Below, piece after piece: positions 52,761-61,110 of a DNA stretch of 64,000 nucleotides. The position numbers were made by a program, and so were the translations under genes. The DNA comes from Anaerocolumna sp. AGMB13020. GTDB taxonomy: Bacteria; Bacillota; Clostridia; Lachnospirales; Lachnospiraceae. Below the pieces are notes generated by a model, which was not told where the DNA came from, did not search any database, and saw only the letters and a program-made list of their open reading frames with translations. How positions within the stretch are numbered: the stretch's first letter is position 1; every line of letters starts with the position of its first letter. The DNA lies in contig NZ_CP136910.1 in the NCBI RefSeq assembly GCF_033100115.1, forward strand, positions 1,612,001-1,676,000, in the 5' to 3' direction.

Positions 52761-53192
52761 ATGCCAGAATTATTACTTAAGGACAAATTAAAGGAATTAA
52801 GAACCTCCAGGCACTATACGCAGACTAAAGTGGCAGGGTACCTAAACATGACACGGCAGGGTTATGCCCACTACGAAGCCGGTAAACGCACTCCCGATTA
52901 CAGAACATTACTGAAATTATCCAAACTATATAATGTTGACATAGAGGTTTTCATAAATTCAAAAACTGTTCCTATGTCCGGTGAGCTTCTCCATGAATCT
53001 GTGAATTATAATCTAGATATGGAAAAAGATTCACTGCCACAGGGTAAATCTCGGATTATCCAGTTAACACAAGAGGAAAAGCGACTATTTACCCTTTTTC
53101 GCAAACTAAACGAAAGTGAAAAAAAGCAAATATTAGCTTTCTTGGAAAACAAAGTCCGAAAGAAACAACAAGATAATATTAAGGAGGATTAG
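52761..53192 (+). CDS. XRE-family regulator
   Basis: A 143-residue regulator with an N-terminal lambda-repressor-type helix-turn-helix: LKELRTSRHYTQTKVAGYLN, then MTRQGYAHYEAGKRTP, and a C-terminal helical extension (EEKRLFTLFRKLNESEKKQI) with a Lys-rich end. Such regulators are common in Clostridia for stress or membrane control. AAAGGGAG precedes the ATG. A small DUF1294 gene follows 5 bp later, so the two form an operon. Confidence 0.88.
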   Translation: MPELLLKDKLKELRTSRHYTQTKVAGYLNMTRQGYAHYEAGKRTPDYRTLLKLSKLYNVDIEVFINSKTVPMSGELLHESVNYNLDMEKDSLPQGKSRIIQLTQEEKRLFTLFRKLNESEKKQILAFLENKVRKKQQDNIKED

Positions 53193-53197
53193 ACAAG

Positions 53198-53470
53198 TTG
53201 AATTTACTTAATTTATTATTGATATATTTGATTTTTGCGAATTTACTCTCTTTTCTGCTTATGGGATTGGATAAATACAAAGCCAGAAAACGTTTGTGGA
53301 GGATAAAAGAAAGTACACTGTTTCTAACTTCGGTAATTGGGGGCAGTCTGGGTTCACTCCTGGGTATGTTCCTATTTCATCACAAAACAAAGCATACAAA
53401 GTTTTTAATTGGAATGCCTGTTATTTTAATTGTTCATATTTCTGTTATGTTCTTATATTTTATGCGTTAG
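53198..53470 (+). CDS. DUF1294 membrane protein
   Basis: A 90-residue protein with three membrane segments. The motif MGLDKYKARKRLWRIKESTL, then IGGSLGSLLGMFLFHHKTKH, defines DUF1294. Function is unknown. The start is TTG; AAGGAGG lies ahead of it, within the end of the XRE gene. It is in operon with the XRE regulator. Confidence 0.88.
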   Translation: MNLLNLLLIYLIFANLLSFLLMGLDKYKARKRLWRIKESTLFLTSVIGGSLGSLLGMFLFHHKTKHTKFLIGMPVILIVHISVMFLYFMR

Positions 53471-53579
53471 CAAACTGTTGCTATAATAAATGCAGTCTTG
53501 TACTGCCGCAACTTATCTATGGCTACAGATACATTACCGTAAGCTGATACACAATACGGTAGAAATAGGTACAAAATAC

Positions 53580-53632
53580 TAAATGCTCAAGCCAGGCGAT
53601 TACTTGTCACCTGCTTGAGCATTTTTGCATTT
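53580..53632 (+). terminator. Terminator after DUF1294
   Basis: AAATGCTCAAGC pairs with GCTTGAGCATTTTT, with inner CAGG/CCTG pairing, then a T run. Confidence 0.85.
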
Positions 53633-53971
53633 TTACGTATTACTTCTATAGGACTTAACGATCGATGATAAAAAAAGCATTTATAGTAGTTTATATGCAT
53701 TTACAGGATAAAGTAACCTGAAGATAGAACCAGCATTCCGTACAGTGTATAAATATAAACGAATAATTTATTTCTAATAATCTTATAGAAAACATATTGA
53801 AAATAAAAGATGTAAGAATATAACTATTAGTATTACAATCAAATAATTAATGCTATCTCATCTTAATACTTTAAAGTACCCAAAACTCTTAATCCCTATT
53901 ATTATTAATACTTATTCTATAATAAACCCTATAATATGAACCTCTAAAATCTTGTTTCTCATAAGATTTCA

Positions 53972-54183
53972 GGCAAATAGTACAAACCAGAGAAACGAAT
54001 GCGCCTATGGAAAGGCATTAGAAGTCCTTTTCTCTGGATACTTTGTGCTATATTACAAAACAGATTGTCTGAGCGAAGCGAGTTATCTGTTTTGTAATAT
54101 GTCCAGCACAAAATATTCAGAGAATTAGGACTTCTTATGCCTTGGAATCGAAGCATGAGTTTTTCTGGTTTGTGCTATTTGCC
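53972..54183. repeat. 212-bp imperfect palindrome (MITE-like)
   Basis: The ends GGCAAATAGYACAAACC are inverted with one mismatch in the first 20 bases. AAGTCC / GGACTT and a 15-bp perfect stem TATTACAAAACAGAT / ATCTGTTTTGTAATA follow towards the centre, around a 19-base loop. It has no coding sense. It lies 44 bp from the aspS stop. Nothing else is seen in 53633-54226. Confidence 0.87.
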
Positions 54184-54226
54184 GTCCCCCTGTGAAAAAC
54201 CAATCTTTCTTCCTCACCCAAACCCT

Positions 54227-56014
54227 CTATTTCTTCTCCGTAATCCCAATCCCCAGCTCATTTAATTGCTTCACTTCCACTACATTGGGAGCCTCTGTCA
54301 TCAGACAGGAAGCATCTTTCACTTTAGGAAAAGCAATTACATCACGGATACTGTCTTCCTTTGCCATAAGCATAATCAGACGATCCAAACCATAAGCCAG
54401 TCCTGCGTGAGGAGGTACACCATATTTGAAGGCATTTAACAGGAAGCCAAAGCGCTCATAGGCTTCTTCCCTGGTAAATCCAAGTACCTCAAACATCTTC
54501 TCCTGAACCTGATTTTGATATATTCTAACACTGCCGCCGCCGATTTCTGTTCCGTTTAATACAATATCGTAGGCTTTGGCACGTACCTTACCGGGGTCAG
54601 TATTAAGAAGCTCTAAATCTTCCTCCATAGGCATCGTGAAGGGATGGTGTTTCGCTGTATATCTGCCTTCTTCCTTGGAGTACTCTAACAGAGGGAATTC
54701 TGTTACCCAAAGGAATTTATACTCGTCCTTTTTCAGCAGATCAAGCCCTCTTGCCAGCTCGAGACGCAGATTACCAAGTACATCAAATACCACATCGTCT
54801 TCATCTGCAGCAAAGAACATTAAATCGCCGGGTTTCGCACCCATCTGCTCTGTAAGAAGTTTTAATTCCTCTTCCGTCATAAACTTCGCGAAGGAGGATT
54901 TATAAGTTCCATCTGCATTAATACTAAGATAAGCAAGTCCTTTTGCACCGAAGTCCTTGGCAAACTGAACCAGTGCATCTATTTTCTTTCTGGGCATCTC
55001 GCCTTGTCCTTCTGCATTGATTCCTCTTACAGAACCACCGTTTTTGATGGCATCGGTAAATACAGAAAAACCACAGTCTTTTACATATTCAGATACGCAT
55101 TTCAGCTCCATGCCAAAACGAATATCCGGCTTATCGGAACCGAATCGATCCATCGCTTCCTTATAAGTCATTCTGGGAATCGGCAGGCTGACTTCCACAC
55201 CGATGGTCTCCTTGAACATCTTTGCCAGCAATCTTTCATTTACTGCAATGACATCATCTACATCCACAAAAGAAAGCTCCATATCGATCTGCGTGAATTC
55301 GGGCTGACGATCTGCACGTAAATCTTCATCACGGAAGCATTTAACAATCTGAAAGTATCTGTCATAGCCGGAGCACATTAACAGCTGCTTAAAGATCTGG
55401 GGTGACTGGGGAAGCGCATAGAAATTCCCTGGATGTACACGGCTTGGCACTAAATAGTCTCTTGCGCCTTCCGGCGTACTCTTAGTCAGCATAGGTGTCT
55501 CAATCTCCAAAAAACCTTCTTCTGAGAGAAACTGTCTGGTAAGGGTTGCTACCTTGCTTCTCATAATAAGGTTCTGCTGTAGATCCGGTCTTCTAAGGTC
55601 TAAATAACGATATTTCAGACGAAGTTCTTCTTTGGTCTTACTGTTTTCTTCAATTGGAAAAGGAGGGGTATCTGCTTCTGAGAGAATACGAAGGCTTTCA
55701 GCCCTTAATTCGATTTCGCCGGTTGCCATGTTCTCATTCACACCGCCGGAACGAAGTTCTACCGTACCTGTTACTGCAATAACGAACTCACTTCTAAGCT
55801 TTTCCGCTTTCGCATAGTTCTCGCTACCTACATCTCCTTCTTCAAAAATTATCTGAAGGAGCCCTGAACGGTCCCTGAGATCAACGAATATAATACTTCC
55901 TTTGTTTCTGCTTTTTTGTACCCAGCCCATCACCGTAACTTTTTCACCTGCCAGGTTTTTTGTGACTTCCGTACATCTGTGGCTTCTCTGCAAGCCCTTC
56001 ATAGACTCTGCCAT
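54227..56014 (-). CDS. aspS: Aspartyl-tRNA synthetase
   Basis: A 595-residue class II synthetase charging tRNA-Asp, with the bacterial GAD insertion. It has an N-terminal OB anticodon domain, motif 1 near FLEIETPMLTKSTPEGARDY, motif 2 FRDEDLRADRQPEF and motif 3 GLAYGLDRLIMLM. Length is standard. GGAGG is upstream of the ATG. It lies downstream of a Dabb gene and forms part of the relA-hemZ housekeeping block; hisS, often adjacent in relatives, is not between hemZ and aspS. Confidence 0.96.
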   Translation of the reverse strand: MAESMKGLQRSHRCTEVTKNLAGEKVTVMGWVQKSRNKGSIIFVDLRDRSGLLQIIFEEGDVGSENYAKAEKLRSEFVIAVTGTVELRSGGVNENMATGEIELRAESLRILSEADTPPFPIEENSKTKEELRLKYRYLDLRRPDLQQNLIMRSKVATLTRQFLSEEGFLEIETPMLTKSTPEGARDYLVPSRVHPGNFYALPQSPQIFKQLLMCSGYDRYFQIVKCFRDEDLRADRQPEFTQIDMELSFVDVDDVIAVNERLLAKMFKETIGVEVSLPIPRMTYKEAMDRFGSDKPDIRFGMELKCVSEYVKDCGFSVFTDAIKNGGSVRGINAEGQGEMPRKKIDALVQFAKDFGAKGLAYLSINADGTYKSSFAKFMTEEELKLLTEQMGAKPGDLMFFAADEDDVVFDVLGNLRLELARGLDLLKKDEYKFLWVTEFPLLEYSKEEGRYTAKHHPFTMPMEEDLELLNTDPGKVRAKAYDIVLNGTEIGGGSVRIYQNQVQEKMFEVLGFTREEAYERFGFLLNAFKYGVPPHAGLAYGLDRLIMLMAKEDSIRDVIAFPKVKDASCLMTEAPNVVEVKQLNELGIGITEKK

Positions 56015-56048
56015 GATATCCTCCTGCTAATTCCTTATAATTCATTTA

Positions 56049-56354
56049 TTAAATATCGTAATCTACACAAATACGATTACTGATTATGCTTCTTACCAGG
56101 GAAGCAGCCTTTAAATGTTCCTCATGGTTCTGATAAACAGCCAGTGCCTCCGCATTTTCAAAGATGCTGTCCAACATGAAATCACAATTATCGGTACCGG
56201 TGGGCAGAGTTTTTGTTATAACTTCTAAGGAGTGTATGCCCGGAATCTTACCCTTTAAGGCCTCTAACTTTTCCTTTACTTCTTCAACAAGTCTAAGTCT
56301 TTCTTCCTCTGTCAGTTCTTCCTTATACTTCCACAAAACAAGATGTCTAACCAT
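56049..56354 (-). CDS. Dabb stress-responsive alpha/beta-barrel protein
   Basis: A 101-residue protein with the dimeric A/B barrel domain (Dabb). It starts MVRHLVLWKYKEELTEEERL, has GIHSLEVITKTLPTGTDNCD and NHEEHLKAASLV, all typical. Function in bacteria is unclear. AAAGGGGCAGGA precedes the ATG. It lies 34 bp before aspS on the same strand, so both probably share a transcript. Confidence 0.9.
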   Translation of the reverse strand: MVRHLVLWKYKEELTEEERLRLVEEVKEKLEALKGKIPGIHSLEVITKTLPTGTDNCDFMLDSIFENAEALAVYQNHEEHLKAASLVRSIISNRICVDYDI

Positions 56355-56507
56355 TCCTGCCCCTTTCCGTACAGTATATATCTACTGTAGCTTCCAAAAT
56401 TATTGTTATTGTTTCGATTAATTCTGCCTGTCTGTTATATTTATGGGAACTTACTCTCTGAATTTATTTATTCCGAACAGAATATAAATCTTCTTGTTGT
56501 CATTATA

Positions 56508-57884
56508 TTAGATTTCCTTTAAGAAAGCTATATATCCCTTGTAAGTTTCATATATATCGACTTTACTGGTTATCTCCCAGGGTGCATGCATGTTCAGTAC
56601 CGCTACGCCACTGTCGATGACCTCCATATTGTAGTTGGCCATAATGTAGGCAATGGTTCCGCCGCCACCTTCATCAACTTTACCCAACTCAGCAGTCTGG
56701 ATGGATACCTGATTATCCTCCATAATCTTACGGAGTCTTGCCATAAATTCGGGATTGGCATCGTTGGAATTTGATTTGCCTCTGGAGCCGGTGTATTTGT
56801 TAAATACCATACCTTTCCCGAAATAAGCTGAATTCTTCTTCTCCATTACCGCAGGATAATTGGGATCAAAAGCTGCGCTTACATCAGAGGAGAGCATATG
56901 GGAATTGGATAAAGCACGTCTAACCTTTAATTCTGAGTACTCACCAGTTAAGGCAAGCATCTCTGCTACAGTATTCTCAAAAAACTTGGAATGCATACCA
57001 GAGGCTCCAACGCTACCGATTTCTTCTTTGTCTACCAGAATGCAGGCACAGGTTCTGTCGGTTTCTTTTACCTCTAAAATTGCAAGCAGTGAGGTATAGG
57101 AGCACACTCTGTCATCCTGGCCATAACCCATAACCATACTCTTATCAAGACCATAATCCCTAGCTTTTCCTGCGGGTACTATTTCTAACTCTGCGGATAA
57201 GAAGTCATCTTCCTCTACATCGTACTTATCCTTTAAGATATGCAGGATATTTGCTTTAACAGCATCTTTTTCTTCACCCTTTAAAGGCTTGCTTCCGATT
57301 AGGATATTTAGATCCTCACCTTCTATGACTTTGGCGCCTTTCTTCTCCAGCTGCGCACCGGATAAATGTATCAGCAGATCTGTAACTCCGATAACCGGAT
57401 CTTCTTCTGCTTCACCGATTACTATGTTAAGAACTGTTCCGTCCTTTTTAACAACGACACCATGGATAGCTAAGGGAAGTGTTACCCACTGATATTTCTT
57501 GATACCGCCATAATAATGGGTATCAAATAAGGCCATCTCTGCGTCTTCGTACAAAGGCACCTGCTTTAAATCCATCCTGGGGGAATCTATATGGGCACCC
57601 AGAATCTTTAATCCGTCTTCTAAAGGACGTGATCCGATTACGAAAAGTGCTATTGCTTTCTCCATGTTGGATATGTAAACTTTATCTCCGGGTCTTAATG
57701 CTTTTCCGTCGCGGATATATTCTTTTAAGTCTTTAAAGCCCTCTTTTTCCGCTAACTTAATACTTTCCCTGACGCATTCCCTCTCAGTCTTGCAGTCAGT
57801 AATAAATTTCTTATAACCTTCACTAAAGGCATTTATATCAGCTAATTGGCTGTCTTCATACTTTAACCATGCATTTTGGCTCAT
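56508..57884 (-). CDS. M18-family aminopeptidase
   Basis: A 458-residue zinc aminopeptidase of family M18. Metal and catalytic motifs: LGAHIDSPRMD, YGQDDRVCSY, VDKEEIGSVGASGM and the last histidine in LNMHAPWE. It trims N-terminal acidic or hydrophobic residues from peptides in the cytoplasm. The start at 57884 has AGAAAGGAA ahead; an in-frame ATG 150 bases upstream has no site. Confidence 0.92.
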   Translation of the reverse strand: MSQNAWLKYEDSQLADINAFSEGYKKFITDCKTERECVRESIKLAEKEGFKDLKEYIRDGKALRPGDKVYISNMEKAIALFVIGSRPLEDGLKILGAHIDSPRMDLKQVPLYEDAEMALFDTHYYGGIKKYQWVTLPLAIHGVVVKKDGTVLNIVIGEAEEDPVIGVTDLLIHLSGAQLEKKGAKVIEGEDLNILIGSKPLKGEEKDAVKANILHILKDKYDVEEDDFLSAELEIVPAGKARDYGLDKSMVMGYGQDDRVCSYTSLLAILEVKETDRTCACILVDKEEIGSVGASGMHSKFFENTVAEMLALTGEYSELKVRRALSNSHMLSSDVSAAFDPNYPAVMEKKNSAYFGKGMVFNKYTGSRGKSNSNDANPEFMARLRKIMEDNQVSIQTAELGKVDEGGGGTIAYIMANYNMEVIDSGVAVLNMHAPWEITSKVDIYETYKGYIAFLKEI

Positions 57885-58183
57885 TTTGTTTCCTTTCTGC
57901 GATCTATATTTTTGTATTGTATAACTATTCAGCTCCTCCTTCTTACCTTCTGCAAAGTTTCCGTACATGAAGCTTAGAAGTGCAGAATTATATGGATAGA
58001 GGCACATGTCACAATTGGTTTTGCTTTCGTACATGCCCAGGAAATGTCATAAAATCTCCTTTTATTTCAAATAGTTACAGCTACATATCTTCTTTCCGTG
58101 GTTCATTATAATGCTTTTTGTTTCAAATTTCAACCATTTGGAACCAGGTGTCAGAATCTGTTTTCAGATTTCGTCTGTATAAT

Positions 58184-58837
58184 TCAGTAGGTTCCGTCAT
58201 GGAGTATATTCTTCCAGCTAAACTTCTTTCGGTTGATATCGCAGGCATATTTATCGATTTCTGCAAAATCCTCTGTATAGACAATACTCAAAAAATTTAG
58301 AAAAAGCTTCATATCAAAATTCTTTACTTCTTCAATCATTAATTGAATAGCTGCTTCTTTATGATAAGAGCAGCGATATCTCCTGTCAGATACCAGTGCA
58401 GCATAAACATCGCATATTCTGAGTATCCTTGCACCTAGAGGAATCTCACTCCCTTTTAGATTTCTGGGATAACCTGATCCATCGTAATTCTCATGATGAT
58501 GCAGTATGGCTTCTATTATTCTTTCATGATAGCCATATTTGCGCAAAATCTCATAACCTAAATCAGAATGCATCCGAATATATTTCAGTTCTTCAACAAT
58601 CAGTGTATTTCGGTCACTGGCATAGAGGTACTTACCAAGGCGTAATTTACCGATATCATGAACAAGACCAGCATCTGCCATATCATAACAGAAACTGTCA
58701 TCACAGCCGGCTTCTTTTGCAAGTACATAAGCTAACTTGCTGACCAGTATTCCATGGTCTATCGCTTCTTCCAGATCATCCGCCAGGACATTCTCTTGTC
58801 TGTAAGCATTGTTCTCAAATTCACTGAAAGCTTCCAT
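58184..58837 (-). CDS. HD-GYP domain protein
   Basis: A 217-residue HD-GYP type phosphohydrolase. The HD pair is in VHDIGKLRLGKYL, the HH-x-E in LHHHENYDGSGYP and the GYP motif follows; the closing ARILRICDVYAALVSDR is standard. It may break down cyclic di-GMP or another cyclic dinucleotide. There is no receiver or sensor domain. AAGGAGG precedes the ATG. It follows hemZ by 84 bp. Confidence 0.88.
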   Translation of the reverse strand: MEAFSEFENNAYRQENVLADDLEEAIDHGILVSKLAYVLAKEAGCDDSFCYDMADAGLVHDIGKLRLGKYLYASDRNTLIVEELKYIRMHSDLGYEILRKYGYHERIIEAILHHHENYDGSGYPRNLKGSEIPLGARILRICDVYAALVSDRRYRCSYHKEAAIQLMIEEVKNFDMKLFLNFLSIVYTEDFAEIDKYACDINRKKFSWKNILHDGTY

Positions 58838-58921
58838 AATGGATTCCTCCTTCCTTTCGGGTAGGTCTGCCAGCCGCTTGTGTTATACTGGTTGTTCCGC
58901 TTTGTCAAATACAAGCTATGC

Positions 58922-60448
58922 TTAAAGCAGAGGACCATTTTCAGTCAGAAAAATATTTTTTCGTTCTATCATTTCATCAATTCTGGCGATATAATCCACC
59001 AGGCTCTTTACATTTTCCACTCTTTCTATACGGTTTTCCTTGTGAAATACAAACTTTGACTGAGCTCCTGCTCCTAAAGCAAGTATTGTCTGTTTCTCTT
59101 CCATAATAAGAACGTTGTAAAGTCCTTCCTTGCCTTCCATGGCATAACCTATGTTCTCCAGGTTTCCCGCCATATTCTTCTGGCGGTAGAGATAATAAGG
59201 TCCATAACCCTGTTCTTTAGCAAACTGAGCAGTAGCATCTACCATTTCAGAAGCTTCTTTGTAATTCGCAGACTCATACTCTACATTTTCTGTATTGAGT
59301 CTGGACGCTCTCTTTAATGCCAATGTATGAACAGTAAGGCTATCTGGTTTCAGTTTCCTTATTTCTTCCAGGGTATAAGTGACTTCCTTCCTTCTTTCAC
59401 CAGGCAGTCCAACTATAATATCCATATTGATGTTGTCATGTCCTGTTTTTCTTGCAAGAGCGAAAGCCTCTCTTATCTCATCAACTGTATGCCTTCGGCC
59501 AATCAGATCAAGGGTTTTCTGTTCCATGGTCTGAGGATTTATGGAAATTCTCGTTACACCATGGGCTTTTAATATCTTTAGCTTGTCCTCGGTGATACTG
59601 TCCGGTCTTCCGGCCTCCACCGTATACTCCATGGTCTGGCTGGGTTTTAGATGTATATCTATATGGGAAAGCAGTCTATCCAACTGCTCTTCATTCAGGG
59701 TCGTCGGTGTTCCGCCACCGATATATACTGTAGTGAGTTTCTTATTTTTTAATACTCCTGCGGCATAGCTGATTTCCTTAAAAAGTGCTTCCAGATATGC
59801 CTCTGCCATATTTCCGAATTTCTGAATGGAATAAGAGGTGAAGGAGCAATACAGACAGGTACTGGGACAGAAAGGAATACCAATATAAATACTATAACCA
59901 TTCCGGTAATCCATATCCTGAAGCAGTCTGTTTTCTCTTCCTGCTACCATCAGGCTCAGCTCTGTTTTCTTTTGGGAGCAGTAATATTCCTCGCTCATAA
60001 ACCTGCGGATATCCGCTTCCTTTTCTCCCGCTTCCAGCTTCTCCAGCACCATTTTGGTAGGACGGATTCCGGTTAAGGTTCCCCAGGGCAGTTCTCTCCC
60101 AGTCATTTTGTGCAACAGACGGTAAATCCTTCTCTTTAAGTGATTCCTGATTTCCTTTTTTCTTGCGACCTGCTGGTCATGGGTATCAATCAGGGCAGTC
60201 AGAGCGTTATCTGGCTTAGGCGGAAAGACTTCTTCCTCTTCTTTGCAAAGTAATTCCTGGCCTTTTAACCCTTGAACACAAAGATAAGAATCCACGATTT
60301 CCACTGATATGGTGATGGATTCTTTCTCTGTCTCAATTCTATCTTCAATGTTTCGAATAACCTTTATTTCCTCTTCCGGGTAAAAGGCTTTGATTAAGGG
60401 ACAAATATCATTTTCATATTCATCCCCTGTTATTATTATCTGAATCAC
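58922..60448 (-). CDS. hemZ: Coproporphyrinogen dehydrogenase-type radical SAM protein
   Basis: A 508-residue radical SAM protein. The cluster motif is CPSTCLYCSF (C-x3-C-x2-C), with GGGTPTTL and SINPQTMEQKTL for SAM binding. The N-terminal ~170 residues are the extra HemZ domain. HemZ is thought to act in oxygen-independent heme or related synthesis; many anaerobes have it without the rest of the path. The start is GTG with GGGAGG six bases upstream. It lies 15 bp after the MBL hydrolase. Confidence 0.9.
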   Translation of the reverse strand: MIQIIITGDEYENDICPLIKAFYPEEEIKVIRNIEDRIETEKESITISVEIVDSYLCVQGLKGQELLCKEEEEVFPPKPDNALTALIDTHDQQVARKKEIRNHLKRRIYRLLHKMTGRELPWGTLTGIRPTKMVLEKLEAGEKEADIRRFMSEEYYCSQKKTELSLMVAGRENRLLQDMDYRNGYSIYIGIPFCPSTCLYCSFTSYSIQKFGNMAEAYLEALFKEISYAAGVLKNKKLTTVYIGGGTPTTLNEEQLDRLLSHIDIHLKPSQTMEYTVEAGRPDSITEDKLKILKAHGVTRISINPQTMEQKTLDLIGRRHTVDEIREAFALARKTGHDNINMDIIVGLPGERRKEVTYTLEEIRKLKPDSLTVHTLALKRASRLNTENVEYESANYKEASEMVDATAQFAKEQGYGPYYLYRQKNMAGNLENIGYAMEGKEGLYNVLIMEEKQTILALGAGAQSKFVFHKENRIERVENVKSLVDYIARIDEMIERKNIFLTENGPLL

Positions 60449-60463
60449 GATTACCTCCCAATC

Positions 60464-61090
60464 TTACCACCTTAAAAAAGGATTGTTATTCTTTTCATGT
60501 CCAATGGTAGTTGTCATACCGTGACCGGGATAAACCTTTGTTTCTTCCGGTAATTCAAAAAGTTTCTCGCGAAGACTCTTTAAAATTATCACATTGTTAC
60601 CGGTAGGCAGGTCTGTCCTTCCTACCGATTCAAAAAACAGAGTATCCCCTGAAAAAAGAACATTCTCCTCCGAAAGATAAAAGCAGGCACTTCCAGCAGT
60701 ATGTCCAGGTGTATGAATAACCTCAACGTTCATTCCTCCAAGGTTCAGTACTTCCTTATCCTGAAATACCTGATCCCGCTTTGCTGAAATATTGCTTCTA
60801 AGCATGAAAGCTCCATTTAGATCCGGACTCTCAAGCAATTCCGCTTCCTGCTCATGGACATAATAAGGAATGGTATAGGTTCTGCTAAGTTCTTCCACCG
60901 CCATAATATGGTCAAAATGCCCATGGGTCAGTAAAATCGCCACAGGCATTAGCTGTTCCCCTGAGATCTTGGCATTGATTCTTTCCGCTTTATCCGCAGG
61001 GTCAACAATTATTGTTTCTTTTGTCTCTTCATTTATTATAAAATAACAGTTAGTACTTACTGGTCCTAATACAAGATTTTCTATCACCAT
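60464..61090 (-). CDS. MBL-fold metallo-hydrolase (glyoxalase II-like)
   Basis: A 208-residue metallo-beta-lactamase-fold hydrolase. Metal motif THGHFDHIMAVEEL, third His in HTPGHTAGSACFYL, Asp in LFSGDTLFFESVGRTDL and last His in VYPGHGM. The group often cleaves thioesters such as S-lactoylglutathione, or acts on persulfides. AAGGATG precedes the ATG. Between relA and hemZ, with 20 and 15 bp gaps, one operon. Confidence 0.92.
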   Translation of the reverse strand: MVIENLVLGPVSTNCYFIINEETKETIIVDPADKAERINAKISGEQLMPVAILLTHGHFDHIMAVEELSRTYTIPYYVHEQEAELLESPDLNGAFMLRSNISAKRDQVFQDKEVLNLGGMNVEVIHTPGHTAGSACFYLSEENVLFSGDTLFFESVGRTDLPTGNNVIILKSLREKLFELPEETKVYPGHGMTTTIGHEKNNNPFLRW

Positions 61091-61110
61091 TGGTAGTCAT
61101 CCTTTCTTTA

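Noticed and set aside
52667..52780. TTG-led short leader frame before the XRE gene
   Set aside because: Ribosome site spacing is poor and the peptide looks random.
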